Source of the DNA: Dyella sp. ASV21
GTDB taxonomy: Bacteria; Pseudomonadota; Gammaproteobacteria; Xanthomonadales; Rhodanobacteraceae
NCBI RefSeq assembly: GCF_016428975.1
Contig: NZ_JAELTT010000015.1
Location: 1 to 64,000 of the forward strand
Direction: 5' to 3'
DNA length: 64,000 nt
A program made the translations under genes and the position numbers. This document shows positions 25,427 to 34,717 of the stretch, piece after piece. Position 1 is the stretch's first letter. Every line of letters begins with the position of its first letter. The notes below the pieces were generated by a model. It was not told the origin of the DNA, ran no database searches, and worked only from the letters and a program-made list of their open reading frames with translations.

Positions 25427-26302
25427 TTAGCGCCGCGTGGCCAGCACGCCATCCAAGGCCAGTTCTGCCTTGAAACCGGCTTTTTCCAGGCGGCGGGCGA
25501 CTTCGCGCGGCACATCGCGATCGCTGGTGAGTTTGTTGGGGCTGCCGGTGTAATGGAACATCCGACCGCCCCGACGCAGCACGCGGGCGAGCTGATCGTA
25601 GAACACCTGCGAATACAGCTCGCCGGCAATGCCGAAGCGCGGCGGGTCGTGCAGCAAGGCGTCCACCGAGGCGTCGCCGATCTGCGCTACGGCCTGCGAT
25701 ACGTCCGCGTGGGTCAGTTGCAGGCGGCCACCGCTGGCTGGCGCCTCCGGATCGGGCGACCACGGATTGAGCGTGCGCAGCCAAAGCACATCCGGGTTCT
25801 TTTCGAACGAATGGATGCGCGCCACGCCAGCTTCCAGACAACACGCGGCGAAGTAGCCAAGGCCGCCGCAGGTATCGAGCACCACCTTGCCGCGCGGTTC
25901 GACCAGGGCGACCTTGCGGCGCGCATCCTCGAAGGGCGACTCCTTGGCGGTGGGCAGCATCTTGATGCCGTCGATCTCGAAGGTAGGCGCGCCCCATGGC
26001 GTGGGCACCAATTTGATCAACGAACCGGAGAAGCGCGAGACCGCCGAAAACGCCTCGCCATCCCAGTAATAAAGGGTGCGGTCCTTGAGCTTGCCCGGGT
26101 AGGCGTAGCGCTGGCCCAGCCACTGCCACGCGTCCGCTTCCAGTACGGCGCTGCCCTCGGTGCGCCCCAGATCCAGCGAGCCCGTCCAGGTGCCGGCCCC
26201 GCTATCGCGAGCGGCCAGCAAGGCGGTGCCAGTGGATAGAGTGAGCAAGGGGCCGGAATAGTGCGACACGGGGTGAATCTCCTGCAGAACGGGGTACGGC
26301 AA
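25427..26302 (-). CDS. Class I SAM-dependent methyltransferase
   Basis: A 291-residue methyltransferase. A beta-rich N-terminal domain of about 120 residues precedes the Rossmann core: motif I VVLDTCGGLGYFAAC near residue 140, an acidic residue closing strand 2 in IHSFEKNPDV, and the motif IV-like HDPPRFG near 215. D-P-P-R/F motifs of this type occur in enzymes that modify an amino group on nucleic acids or small molecules. It starts 10 bases after the hrpB stop on the same strand, so the two are likely cotranscribed, which weakly favours an RNA-related substrate. Confidence 0.8.
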   Translation of the reverse strand: MPYPVLQEIHPVSHYSGPLLTLSTGTALLAARDSGAGTWTGSLDLGRTEGSAVLEADAWQWLGQRYAYPGKLKDRTLYYWDGEAFSAVSRFSGSLIKLVPTPWGAPTFEIDGIKMLPTAKESPFEDARRKVALVEPRGKVVLDTCGGLGYFAACCLEAGVARIHSFEKNPDVLWLRTLNPWSPDPEAPASGGRLQLTHADVSQAVAQIGDASVDALLHDPPRFGIAGELYSQVFYDQLARVLRRGGRMFHYTGSPNKLTSDRDVPREVARRLEKAGFKAELALDGVLATRR

Positions 26303-26312
26303 CGGGTGACGA

Positions 26313-28829
26313 TCAGGTGCCGCGCGGCTTGGCGCGATGGGTGGCCTGGGCCGTCCAGGGGTCGTCGGGCCAGGGGTGGCGCGGGTAACGCCCCTTCAGC
26401 TCTTTCTTCACCTCGGGGTAGGTGCGCTCCCAGAAGCCTTTCAGATCCTGCGTGACCTGGATGGGACGGCCCGCCGGGGACAACAAGTGCAGCGTCACCG
26501 GCACGCGTCCGTTGGCCACGCGCGGCGTATCGGCCAGCCCGAACAACTCTTGCAGTTTCACCGCCAGTACGGGCGGTTCGTCCTCGGCGTACTCGATGCG
26601 ACGATGCATGCCGCTGGGCACGGTGAGGCCCTCCGGTGCTTGCGCATCGAGTTGGCGACGCTGCTCGTAGTCGAACAGGCTGCCCAGTGCCTGGGAGAGT
26701 TCCTCGGCACTGAGCGCGTCCAATCGACGCTTGCCATGGAGATACGGCGCCAGCCAGGTATCGAGCGAGGCCAGCAAGGCGGCGTCCGATACATCCGGCA
26801 ACCCCAGTTCGGGCACCCACGCTCGCAGCGCCTGCATGCGCGCGCGCAGGCGGCGAGCCTGTTCACTCCACGGCAACACATCGATGCCCTTGCTGCGGAT
26901 CGCCGCAAGCAGGGCCGGCAGCGCGTCTTCCGCGTTCACCGGTACGCTGCGACGTTCCAGCACGATGGCGGCGAAACGATGTTCTTCGAAAGCCTCCACC
27001 GCATCGCGCTCGTCGTTCCAGCGCAGCACGCGTTCGCGGCGGAATTGCGCCGGGTAGTCGCGTTCGAGCACGCGTGAATCCAGCGGCGCGGCGGCAAGAA
27101 TCAGGCTATCGCGCGCTTCGAAGCGCACATCGAGCGCCACCAGCCAGGGCTCGCCAAGCAATGCGGTGTTCTCATGCAGACGCGCACCACGGCCGTTGGC
27201 AAGCGTGTAGCGCAGCGGATTGCTGTCGTCACGCCGCGCCACGCGATCGGGAAACGCATGTAGCAACAGATCGCCCACGGTGTGGCTGTCGGGCACACCG
27301 GTAGCGGCGCTGCGCACCTCCAATCGACGACGCCAGCCCTTGCTGGCTTGTTCGATGGCGGCGAGCGCACCGGCATCGGCTCCACCGCGCGCACCGGCGG
27401 TGCTGCGATCGCGCCACACATGCAACGCACCGAGCCGCGCGCGGAAGTCATCCGTGCGCGCGTTCTCGCCACGCAACGGCGAACGCGCTTCCATCAAGGC
27501 GAGCAGGTCCGCCACCAAGGCGCGCAGCTCGGGCGCGGCGCGCAAGGCGGCGGCGCCGAGGCGGGGAGCCGCACCTAACTCCAGCATGTCGCGGCCAAGC
27601 GCGGTAATGCGCCCATCGCCGGCCAGCGCACCCCATTGCGTGAGCAGCTCGCGCGCCTGCGCCAACGCGCCGGCCGGCGGCGCATCCAGCCACGGCAGGT
27701 CGCTGCCACCGCTGGCGGTGATGCCCCAGGCCGCCAGCTCCAGCGCGAGGCCGGACAACTCCGCCTGCGCGATTTCCGCCGAGCGCGACGCATCCAGCCG
27801 CTTGCTCTGCGGCCACAGGCGATACGCGGTGCCTTCGGCCACGCGGCCGGCGCGGCCCGCGCGTTGATCGGCCGATGCCTGCGCAATGGTCACCGTCTCC
27901 AATCGAGTAAATCCGGAGTTGGGATCGAATCGCGGCTCGCGTGCCAGGCCGCTATCCACCACCGCGCGAATGCCGGGCAGCGTCACGCTGGATTCGGCGA
28001 CGTTGGTGGCCAGCACGATGCGTCGCGTACCGGGCTCGGCGGGGCTCAGCGCCGCCTGCTGTTCAGCCAGCGACAGCTCGCCATGCAAAGGCACGATGAC
28101 GATGTCATCGTCGAGTGCGCTTTCCAGCACCGCTTGCACACGCGCGATCTCGCGGCGACCGGGCAGAAACGCCAGCACGTCGCCGTCGTTCTCCTGCAAC
28201 GCCTGTCGTGCCACGCGCGCAAGCTGATGTTCTACGGTCTCCTGCACGCGCGCCGCGGGATATTCGACGCGTACCGGAAAGCTGCGCCCCGGGCTGCTGA
28301 CGCGTGGCGCATCCAGCCACTGCGCGATGCGCTCGCCGTCCAGCGTCGCCGACATCACCACGATGCGCAGATCCGGCCGCAAGGTGCCCTGCACATCCAG
28401 CGCCAATGCCGCGCCAAGATCACCGGCCAGGTGACGCTCATGGAATTCGTCGAACAGGATCGCGCCGATGCCGCTCAGCTCGGGATCGTCCTGGATCATG
28501 CGGGTGAGAATGCCTTCGGTGACCACTTCGATGCGTGTGGCGGCGCTTACCTTGGCCTCGAAACGGATGCGATAGCCTACGGTCTGCCCCACTTCTTCAC
28601 CGCGCTGGCGCGCCATGAATTGCGCGGCGGCGCGCGCGGCAATGCGGCGCGGCTCCAGCATCAACACGCGCTGTCCGTCCAGCCAGGGCGCATCGAGCAA
28701 AGCCAGCGGCACCTGGGTGGTCTTGCCCGCACCCGGCGGAGCCTCCAGCACGAGACGCGGATGCGCCGCCAACGACGCGACGATCTCGGGTAGCAGCGGG
28801 GTAATGGGGAAGGACGGCGGGGTACTCAT
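26313..28829 (-). CDS. hrpB: ATP-dependent RNA helicase HrpB
   Basis: An 838-residue DEAH-box helicase. Walker A EAPPGAGKTTQVP is near residue 32, the DEFH box LFDEFHERHL near 120, motif III VMSATLDG near 150, motif V TNVAESSVTLPGI near 280 and motif VI QRAGRAGRV near 325, followed by the HA2 and HrpB C-terminal domains. It ends PWPDDPWTAQATHRAKPRGT, typical of HrpB. Its cellular role in bacteria is not well defined; homologues take part in mRNA processing or decay. I chose the ATG at 28829 (MSTPPSF); one at 28838 is also possible. Confidence 0.95.
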   Translation of the reverse strand: MSTPPSFPITPLLPEIVASLAAHPRLVLEAPPGAGKTTQVPLALLDAPWLDGQRVLMLEPRRIAARAAAQFMARQRGEEVGQTVGYRIRFEAKVSAATRIEVVTEGILTRMIQDDPELSGIGAILFDEFHERHLAGDLGAALALDVQGTLRPDLRIVVMSATLDGERIAQWLDAPRVSSPGRSFPVRVEYPAARVQETVEHQLARVARQALQENDGDVLAFLPGRREIARVQAVLESALDDDIVIVPLHGELSLAEQQAALSPAEPGTRRIVLATNVAESSVTLPGIRAVVDSGLAREPRFDPNSGFTRLETVTIAQASADQRAGRAGRVAEGTAYRLWPQSKRLDASRSAEIAQAELSGLALELAAWGITASGGSDLPWLDAPPAGALAQARELLTQWGALAGDGRITALGRDMLELGAAPRLGAAALRAAPELRALVADLLALMEARSPLRGENARTDDFRARLGALHVWRDRSTAGARGGADAGALAAIEQASKGWRRRLEVRSAATGVPDSHTVGDLLLHAFPDRVARRDDSNPLRYTLANGRGARLHENTALLGEPWLVALDVRFEARDSLILAAAPLDSRVLERDYPAQFRRERVLRWNDERDAVEAFEEHRFAAIVLERRSVPVNAEDALPALLAAIRSKGIDVLPWSEQARRLRARMQALRAWVPELGLPDVSDAALLASLDTWLAPYLHGKRRLDALSAEELSQALGSLFDYEQRRQLDAQAPEGLTVPSGMHRRIEYAEDEPPVLAVKLQELFGLADTPRVANGRVPVTLHLLSPAGRPIQVTQDLKGFWERTYPEVKKELKGRYPRHPWPDDPWTAQATHRAKPRGT

Positions 28830-28880
28830 CGCGCACATGATAGCGGGCGCCGCCTTGCCACCCCTCATCGCACGGCGCAT

Positions 28881-28903
28881 GGCCGCTCCCCTGGGGAGCG
28901 GCC
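28881..28903 (-). terminator. Hairpin after gspD, end of the type II secretion operon
   Basis: A perfect 10-bp stem (GGCCGCTCCC with GGGAGCGGCC) and a 3-base loop, 9 bases past the gspD stop codon. No T-tract follows, so termination may be partial. Confidence 0.6.
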
Positions 28904-28912
28904 GGCCTGGAT

Positions 28913-31312
28913 TTACGGGTGCTGGGTGTTGCTGCCGCCGGTGCTGCCCGTGGTGCCGGTGGAGCGCAGTGGCGCCAGCGATTCGAACTTGCGCTGGTAC
29001 TCGTCGGTGACCTGCTTGGCTTCCTCGGCGCTGGTAATCACGCGGGGGGTAATCAACACGATCAGCTCGGTACGGGTACGGTTGTGACTGGTAGTACCAA
29101 ACAGGCGTCCCAGCACGGGGACGCGATTGAGTCCGGGGATGCCCGTATCCGTGTTGTTCTCGTTCTGCTGGATCAAACCGCCCAGCAATACCGTCTGCCC
29201 GCTCTGCACGGCAATCTGCGTACCCACCGCGCGTTGCTGGATGGTGTAGTTGCCCTGCGAGTTGGCCGCACCCGTGGTATTGCTCACCTGCTGCTGCACA
29301 TTGAGATACACCAGGCCGCCGGGATTCACGCGCGGCTGCACGTCGAGAATCACGCCGGTGGGCAGATAGCTCACACTGCTCGCGGTGGAGCCGGTGGGCG
29401 TGGTGCCCAGGCCGGTGACGATGGAGGTCTGGTTGATCGGCACCTGATCGCCCACCTGGATGTGAGCCACCTGATTGTTGAGCACGACCAGCGACGGCGC
29501 GGAAAGCGTCTTGGTATTGCCGTTGGTTTCCAGCGCGCTCAAAGCCACCTGGAACTTGCGATTGCTGCTCAGGAACGAGTAGAAGAACGGCTCGCCGCCG
29601 TATTGGTTGCCGCCCGAGCCCAGCGCCACCTGGCGATGCATGCCCGGCGGGATATTGGTCGCGCCGTTGACATTGCCGTTGCCATCGTAGGTCGGCGTGG
29701 AGCCGGCCAGACCCTGCAGATACCACTGCACGCCGAACTCCAGCTGCCCGGTGAGATCCACCTCGAGGATGCGCATCTCGATCTGCACCTGCAACGGCAC
29801 GTTATCCAGCCGCTTGATGGCCTGTTCGATCTCGCCCCATTGCGACGGCCGCGCGCGCACCAGCAACTGGTTATTGGTGTCGACCGAGCTGATGCGGATG
29901 CTGCCGTCTTCGGAGGTGTACTGCTGGCCCGCGCTGTTGTTGGCGCCGCCATTATTGTTGCCGGTACCGAAGGCGGCGCCGCTGGCGCCGTTGGTACTGC
30001 CAAAGCCACCGCTGCTGCCGTTGGTGCCACCCAGCGCATTGGTGCCGTTGGTGGAGTTACCAAAACCACCCGCGCTGCCAAAGCCGCCGCCCGTACCGTT
30101 TACGCCACCGGTGGTGCTGCTGCCGAAGCTGCCGGCCATGCTGCCCATGCCGCTGGCCGAGCCATTGGCATTTTCGCCCGCACCCAGCGTGGCGCCGTTG
30201 AGGCCTGGCCCCACGCGGCCGCCATTGCCGCCACCACCGTTGCCGTTGGTGTAGATCTGCGCCAGGTATTGCGCCAGGTCCGACGCCTTGATGTTGCGTA
30301 CGTCGTAGACGAACAGCTCCGGCTCATTGCCACCGCCGCGATCGATCTTGGTGATCCATTCGCCCACTTCCTTGAGATAGTTGGGCTGTGTGCTGATGAC
30401 CACCAGCGCATTGGTGCGCTCGATCGGAATGAAGCGCAACATGCCGGCCAGCGGCGTATCGCCCTTGGCGCCGAACATCTGATCGAGCTGCGGCATCAGC
30501 TCGCCCACATTGGCGCGCTGCAGGCTGAACACGCCCACCGACATGCCGCGCAGCCAATCCACGTCGAAGGTGCGGATGGTGCGCTGGTAGTTGTCCAGCT
30601 CCTGCGACGAACCGGACAGCACGATCAGGTTGCGCGACGGGTCTACCAGCAGCACGGAATCGGCGCGGGCGAATGGCTTGATCAGTTTCTGCATCTCGTT
30701 GGCGGAGATGTAGCGCAACGGGAACAGTCGCGCCTGCATGCCACCCTGCGGCGCCACCGCGTTGAGGCTGGGAACCAGGTTGCCGGCCACGGCATCCTTG
30801 GCCGGCATCACCACGTAACGGCCATCGCGCATCACCAACGCGTTGCTGGTCCACGACAGCAGCGTCTCCAGTATCGGCAATGCTTCACTGCTGTCCACCG
30901 GCTCGGAGGTGGAGAACGAGATATTGCCCTGCACGCCAGGCACGATGGTGTAGTTCTGCTTGAGCAGGTCGCCAAGAATCGCCTTGACCACCGCCTGCAC
31001 CGGTTGATTCTCGAAATTGAAGGTGACCGCGCCATCGCCGCTGGCGGCCTTGCGCGGTTGCGCCAGGCCCACGCCATTGACGAATTGTCCGGTGCCGGCA
31101 CTCAGATCGGGGTGCGCGATGGTCTTCTGGTCGGCGCCGACACGGGTGTTGAGTGGCAACGATTCCGGCACCGGCTTCTCGGTACCGGCCATGGCCTCGC
31201 GCTGCAAGGCGCCATCGTCGCGCGGTGGCGGCAGCGATTGGCACCCGGCCAGCCAGAGAGCCATGGTGAGCGTAGCGATGCGGTGCATCCGCGGCGTGCG
31301 CTGGGTGGACAT
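28913..31312 (-). CDS. gspD: Type II secretion outer-membrane secretin GspD (XpsD)
   Basis: Forms the outer-membrane channel of the type II secretion system. The 799-residue precursor has a lipoprotein signal (MALWLAGC), N0 to N3 ring domains to about residue 510, and the secretin core to about 770 ending in RTELIVLITPRVI. Lipidated secretins fit XpsD. A linker of about 120 residues (roughly 345-465), almost entirely G, N, S and A, interrupts the N-domain region; it is longer than usual. The stop of gspN lies 3 bases upstream of its start, so this is the last gene of the operon, as in Xanthomonas. Confidence 0.95.
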   Translation of the reverse strand: MSTQRTPRMHRIATLTMALWLAGCQSLPPPRDDGALQREAMAGTEKPVPESLPLNTRVGADQKTIAHPDLSAGTGQFVNGVGLAQPRKAASGDGAVTFNFENQPVQAVVKAILGDLLKQNYTIVPGVQGNISFSTSEPVDSSEALPILETLLSWTSNALVMRDGRYVVMPAKDAVAGNLVPSLNAVAPQGGMQARLFPLRYISANEMQKLIKPFARADSVLLVDPSRNLIVLSGSSQELDNYQRTIRTFDVDWLRGMSVGVFSLQRANVGELMPQLDQMFGAKGDTPLAGMLRFIPIERTNALVVISTQPNYLKEVGEWITKIDRGGGNEPELFVYDVRNIKASDLAQYLAQIYTNGNGGGGNGGRVGPGLNGATLGAGENANGSASGMGSMAGSFGSSTTGGVNGTGGGFGSAGGFGNSTNGTNALGGTNGSSGGFGSTNGASGAAFGTGNNNGGANNSAGQQYTSEDGSIRISSVDTNNQLLVRARPSQWGEIEQAIKRLDNVPLQVQIEMRILEVDLTGQLEFGVQWYLQGLAGSTPTYDGNGNVNGATNIPPGMHRQVALGSGGNQYGGEPFFYSFLSSNRKFQVALSALETNGNTKTLSAPSLVVLNNQVAHIQVGDQVPINQTSIVTGLGTTPTGSTASSVSYLPTGVILDVQPRVNPGGLVYLNVQQQVSNTTGAANSQGNYTIQQRAVGTQIAVQSGQTVLLGGLIQQNENNTDTGIPGLNRVPVLGRLFGTTSHNRTRTELIVLITPRVITSAEEAKQVTDEYQRKFESLAPLRSTGTTGSTGGSNTQHP

Positions 31313-31315
31313 AAA

Positions 31316-32047
31316 TCAGTGTGCTCCCTGGGTGGACGCATCTTGTTGTTGCTCGGCGCGTCGCTTCTGAATGGCTTCTTTCAACTGACGGATTCGATCC
31401 GCCTGGGCGTCATGGATCTCACTGGCCTGCGGGGGCGGCGGCGACACAGGCATCGGCATGCTCTGCGGCGGCGGCGCACCCACCATCATGGCGCCCGGCG
31501 GCAACACCGGCGCGCCATTGGCTGCCGTGTTCGGCGGCGTGGGCGCATTGGGCGATGTCTTGGGCATGTCGATGGGCGCGCCGGCGGGCAGGTCGAGCTG
31601 GGTGCGACCGCTGGAGGATTCGAACACGGCGGCGCGCGGTTTCAACTCGGCCAAACGCCAGCTGCCGTCGGGCAGCGTATCGCCCTCGCGCACGCGCACT
31701 TCGTGATCGCCGCTCTTGTCGTGCAGCAACGCCATATGCAGGGTGGAGGTAAGAATGATGCCGGTAAGTTGCATGTCGCCCAGGCTGGCGCCGCCGCTGG
31801 CGGTGCGTAGCGTGGGTTTGCGATCGGGGTTGAACAGCGGCTGCGTCCAGACCACGGCGAACTGTTCCAACGGCGCGGGCGTCGGCAAGCCTTGCTCACG
31901 CGCTTGCGGCAGCGGCGTCGCCGGACGCGGCGGCCCCCACTGCACACCGCGACCGATGCCGGCCAGCAACAACAGCAGGAGCAGCGCGAACACGGCGGCG
32001 ATACCGCCGAGCACCGGTGTAAGACGACGTTGACCGGCGGCGTTCAC
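31316..32047 (-). CDS. gspN: Type II secretion protein N (XpsN-like), with GspC-like HR domain
   Basis: A 243-residue bitopic inner-membrane protein: one N-terminal helix (about residues 13-31), then a periplasmic segment PLFNPDRKPTLRTA and a small beta domain (LTGIILTSTLHMALLHDKSG, EVRVREGDTLPDGSWRLAELK) that resembles the homology region of GspC/PilP. The tail is Pro-rich and ends in a charged helix (RIRQLKEAIQKRRAEQQ). In Xanthomonas XpsN bridges the inner-membrane platform to XpsD. No separate gspC is present, so this protein probably fills that role. Start overlaps the gspM stop by 4 bases. Confidence 0.87.
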   Translation of the reverse strand: MNAAGQRRLTPVLGGIAAVFALLLLLLLAGIGRGVQWGPPRPATPLPQAREQGLPTPAPLEQFAVVWTQPLFNPDRKPTLRTASGGASLGDMQLTGIILTSTLHMALLHDKSGDHEVRVREGDTLPDGSWRLAELKPRAAVFESSSGRTQLDLPAGAPIDMPKTSPNAPTPPNTAANGAPVLPPGAMMVGAPPPQSMPMPVSPPPPQASEIHDAQADRIRQLKEAIQKRRAEQQQDASTQGAH

Positions 32048-32676
32048 GGTGCACCTTCCTGTTCGGCGTCGCTGGTGGAGGCGCGCGGCTGGCGCACATA
32101 GCCGGACAGGGTGAACTGCACTTCCAGCGGAGCGGCGGCCTGCTGCAACGCGGCCACGGGATTGCGGTAGATGCTGAGGTCATCGACGAACAGGTACGGC
32201 GTGCCCTGCTCCAGATCGTGCAGCGTCTCGGCCAGGGGCTGCACATCGCAGCGCAGGCTGATGCTCACCGCTACCTTGCGGTAAGGCTCGTCCGGGCCGG
32301 CCGGGGGATTGGGCACCGGCATCTTCTGGGTGACATCGCAGGCGCCGCCCTGCGGATGGGCGGCCACGGCATCCACCACATGCTGCATCAGTCCAGCGGC
32401 AGCGGCGTTGGGGTCGTCTTCCGGCAGGAACGCGTGACTGGAGGCCTGGCCCGCGCCCATCGCTGCGATGCGTTGCTGCAATTGCGGCTTGTCGGCAATG
32501 GCCGCGGCAAAGCGTGCATGCGTGTCGCGCAAATCGTCCATCTCGCCATGAATGGCTTGCAGCGGCGCCACGAACCACCAGTGCAGCAAGACGAAGTAAC
32601 CGATCACCACCACGAGCAACAGCAACAGGATTGCCGCGATACGACTTTCGCGCGGCTTCAGGGCGGCAAGCTTCAT
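32044..32676 (-). CDS. gspM: Type II secretion inner-membrane platform protein GspM
   Basis: A 210-residue bitopic protein: a short cytoplasmic end (KLAALKPRESR), one transmembrane helix (about 13-35), a coiled-coil-like segment (MDDLRDTHARFAAAIADKP) and a periplasmic ferredoxin-like domain (KVAVSISLRCDVQPLAETLHDLEQG, LFVDDLSIY). This is the GspM layout; GspM stabilises GspL at the inner membrane. ATG at 32676 overlaps the gspL stop as ATGA, and its own stop overlaps gspN, so it is coupled on both sides. Confidence 0.9.
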   Translation of the reverse strand: MKLAALKPRESRIAAILLLLLVVVIGYFVLLHWWFVAPLQAIHGEMDDLRDTHARFAAAIADKPQLQQRIAAMGAGQASSHAFLPEDDPNAAAAGLMQHVVDAVAAHPQGGACDVTQKMPVPNPPAGPDEPYRKVAVSISLRCDVQPLAETLHDLEQGTPYLFVDDLSIYRNPVAALQQAAAPLEVQFTLSGYVRQPRASTSDAEQEGAP

Positions 32677-33842
32677 GGCGAGCCTCCCGCCGTGGAGGAC
32701 GCCGTGGCGACCTTGCCCTTGGCCTCGGTGGGTTTGCGCAGGTGCGCGACCATGTAAAAGCGCTCCTTGCCCGTCGCCGGATCGACCTGGATGGTGCCCT
32801 GGAAGTTGGCGTCGGTAAGCACCGGCGAGCCCTTGAAGGCATCCACCAGGCGTGCGGCCTGCGGGCTTTGGCCCTGGAAGCCGACCTGCCCGCTGTTGTC
32901 GATGCTCAGGCGCTCCAGCCACGCATTGGTGGGCAGGCGCTGGCTGATGTCCTGCATCACGGCGAGCGCGGATACGGTGACGCGCTTGCGCTCGGCGAGG
33001 AAGCCCGCCGCGCCGGCGTTGTCCTGCAATTGCTGACGCAGGGAGGCCACCTGCGCCGCTTCGGCGCGCATGCCCTCCACCTCGCCGCGCATCTGCTCCA
33101 GCGCGGCGTTTCGGTTATGCAGAAACTGCAGCAAGGTCAGCACCAGCAGCACGATGGCCGCCGCGCCCAAGGCGAGATTCAAGCGCTGGCGCGGATGCTG
33201 CCGGCGCGGCAGCAGTTCGGGCGGCAACAGGTTGGCGCCCAGACGATCGACGCCCACGGCGACATCGATGGCATCCACCTGCAAACCGGACGAGGCCAGG
33301 CGCGCCAACGTGGGATCGAGCGTGGCGCGCGGCACCACCACCAGCTCGGCGGCGAAGCGGCCAGCCGGCGCGGCGGCGCGCAGTTCGCGCACGTCGTAGC
33401 GCACCTGCTCCACGCGGAACGGCGTCTGCCGATCCATCTCGAAGGCGCCGATCTGTAACAGGTTGTCACGCGCGGCCAGCGGCAGCTGCAAGCGTGGGCG
33501 CAATACGGCAGCGGGGTCCAGCACCAAGGCCAGGCGCAGATCTTCGTTATCCACACCGCGCAAGGCGTCGCGCAGCGCCACTTGCTGACTGGCCGCATCG
33601 AGCTGGCTGCTCCAGCGCGCCAGCGGCTGCGCATCGCCTGCACGACGCAGGACCCATTCGTCGTCGTCCAGTTGCAGCAGATGCCAGGCCAGGCCACCGC
33701 CAAACCGGGTGCGCCAGCGCGCGGGCAGCAACGCCGCCAGCTCGCCGCTCCACCACGCGATAAAACGCGGCAGCGGCGAGCCGCGCCACGCGCGGCGTGC
33801 ACGATCCAGCTGCGAGCGCAGCGGCAAAGTTGCCGAATTCAT
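32673..33842 (-). CDS. gspL: Type II secretion inner-membrane platform protein GspL
   Basis: A 389-residue protein with a cytoplasmic actin-like-fold domain to about residue 225 (binding the GspE ATPase), a transmembrane helix at about 231-250, a coiled coil (NAALEQMRGEVEGMRAEAAQ) and a periplasmic ferredoxin-like domain with LPTNAWLERLSIDNSGQVGF, typical of GspL and PilN-like proteins. It anchors the ATPase to the platform. Start and stop overlap gspK and gspM respectively by 4 bases. Confidence 0.92.
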   Translation of the reverse strand: MNSATLPLRSQLDRARRAWRGSPLPRFIAWWSGELAALLPARWRTRFGGGLAWHLLQLDDDEWVLRRAGDAQPLARWSSQLDAASQQVALRDALRGVDNEDLRLALVLDPAAVLRPRLQLPLAARDNLLQIGAFEMDRQTPFRVEQVRYDVRELRAAAPAGRFAAELVVVPRATLDPTLARLASSGLQVDAIDVAVGVDRLGANLLPPELLPRRQHPRQRLNLALGAAAIVLLVLTLLQFLHNRNAALEQMRGEVEGMRAEAAQVASLRQQLQDNAGAAGFLAERKRVTVSALAVMQDISQRLPTNAWLERLSIDNSGQVGFQGQSPQAARLVDAFKGSPVLTDANFQGTIQVDPATGKERFYMVAHLRKPTEAKGKVATASSTAGGSP

Positions 33843-34717
33843 TCCCCGTCACCCTCCTGCCAACGCAGTACGGCATAAGGCGACGCGCCTGCCCGGGCGC
33901 CCTGGAGGCGCACCGTGGCGCGCAGGATCGCGCGCGTGCCGTCAGCCAGCGTGGCCTCCGAACGAATACTATGCGTTAGTCCCTGAGCAACGGCTAGGCC
34001 TGGCGGCTGACCGGGCTGCCCTGCTTGACGCGAAGCCGTCAGCGCCTGCGCCTGCTGCGGCGTCATGCCGGGAATGGCCGCCAGCGCCAGCGGCGGCGCG
34101 GTGGCGGGATTGGGGCTTTGCCGGCCCGACCACAACGTGACCTGCGAAGCCACCGTGCGATACACGGCAGGGTCCATGCCCAGCACCATTTGCAACTCCT
34201 CGACGGTGGCGAACGGGCCGTGGCGCGGACCGTAATCCTTGCCAGCCTGTGCATAGGCTGCGTTGGGCACGTTACTTGGCGGCGACAGCGAGAAGCTGCG
34301 CCAGTCCACCACGTTCTGCGTCAGCGCCTGCGCCTGGGCATCGGCCATGCCGGCGGCGCGGAACAGGTTAGTGAGCACATCGGGCGAGGCGGCGTTGAGA
34401 TCCACCTTGCCGCTTTCGTCGACGATGCTCACGTTGATGCGGGCGCCGTCGAAAGTGAAGGGATAGATGCGCCCATCCGGCAGCCAGCGCTGTTCCGTCT
34501 GCGGGTCCTGCAGGGCAGCGATGGCGCGCATTACGCCCGCTTCCGCCGCATAGTGCGCCTGGGTCTGCGCGAACTGATAGCGCGCCTGCAGGCCTTCGGT
34601 GCGCGCCAGCATGGCGTAGCCACCGAGCAGGATCGCCAGCAACGTGCACGCCCACATCACCACCAGCAGGGCGACGCCACGCTGGCGCGAGGGCGGCATG
34701 GTCCTGGCGCGCGTCAT
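33839..34717 (-). CDS. gspK: Type II secretion minor pseudopilin GspK
   Basis: A 292-residue minor pseudopilin. The leader MTRARTMPPSRQRG is followed by VALLVVMWACTLLAILL, so the prepilin cleavage would be after G14, with V at +1 and a non-glutamate residue at +5, as is usual for GspK. The rest carries the alpha-domain typical of GspK tips (VDLNAASPDVLTNLFRAAGM, a helix-hairpin-helix-like repeat). GspK caps the pseudopilus with GspI and GspJ. Its start overlaps the gspJ stop by 4 bases. Confidence 0.92.
   Translation of the reverse strand: MTRARTMPPSRQRGVALLVVMWACTLLAILLGGYAMLARTEGLQARYQFAQTQAHYAAEAGVMRAIAALQDPQTEQRWLPDGRIYPFTFDGARINVSIVDESGKVDLNAASPDVLTNLFRAAGMADAQAQALTQNVVDWRSFSLSPPSNVPNAAYAQAGKDYGPRHGPFATVEELQMVLGMDPAVYRTVASQVTLWSGRQSPNPATAPPLALAAIPGMTPQQAQALTASRQAGQPGQPPGLAVAQGLTHSIRSEATLADGTRAILRATVRLQGARAGASPYAVLRWQEGDGE

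Noticed and set aside
28830-29726. N-terminal extension of the hrpB frame into gspD
   Set aside because: The extra 299 residues are read out of frame through the secretin gene; HrpB similarity starts at the ATG at 28829.
28919-31810. A 963-codon open frame opposite gspD and gspN
   Set aside because: It mirrors the secretin gene, has no family features, and crosses two well-supported genes on the other strand.
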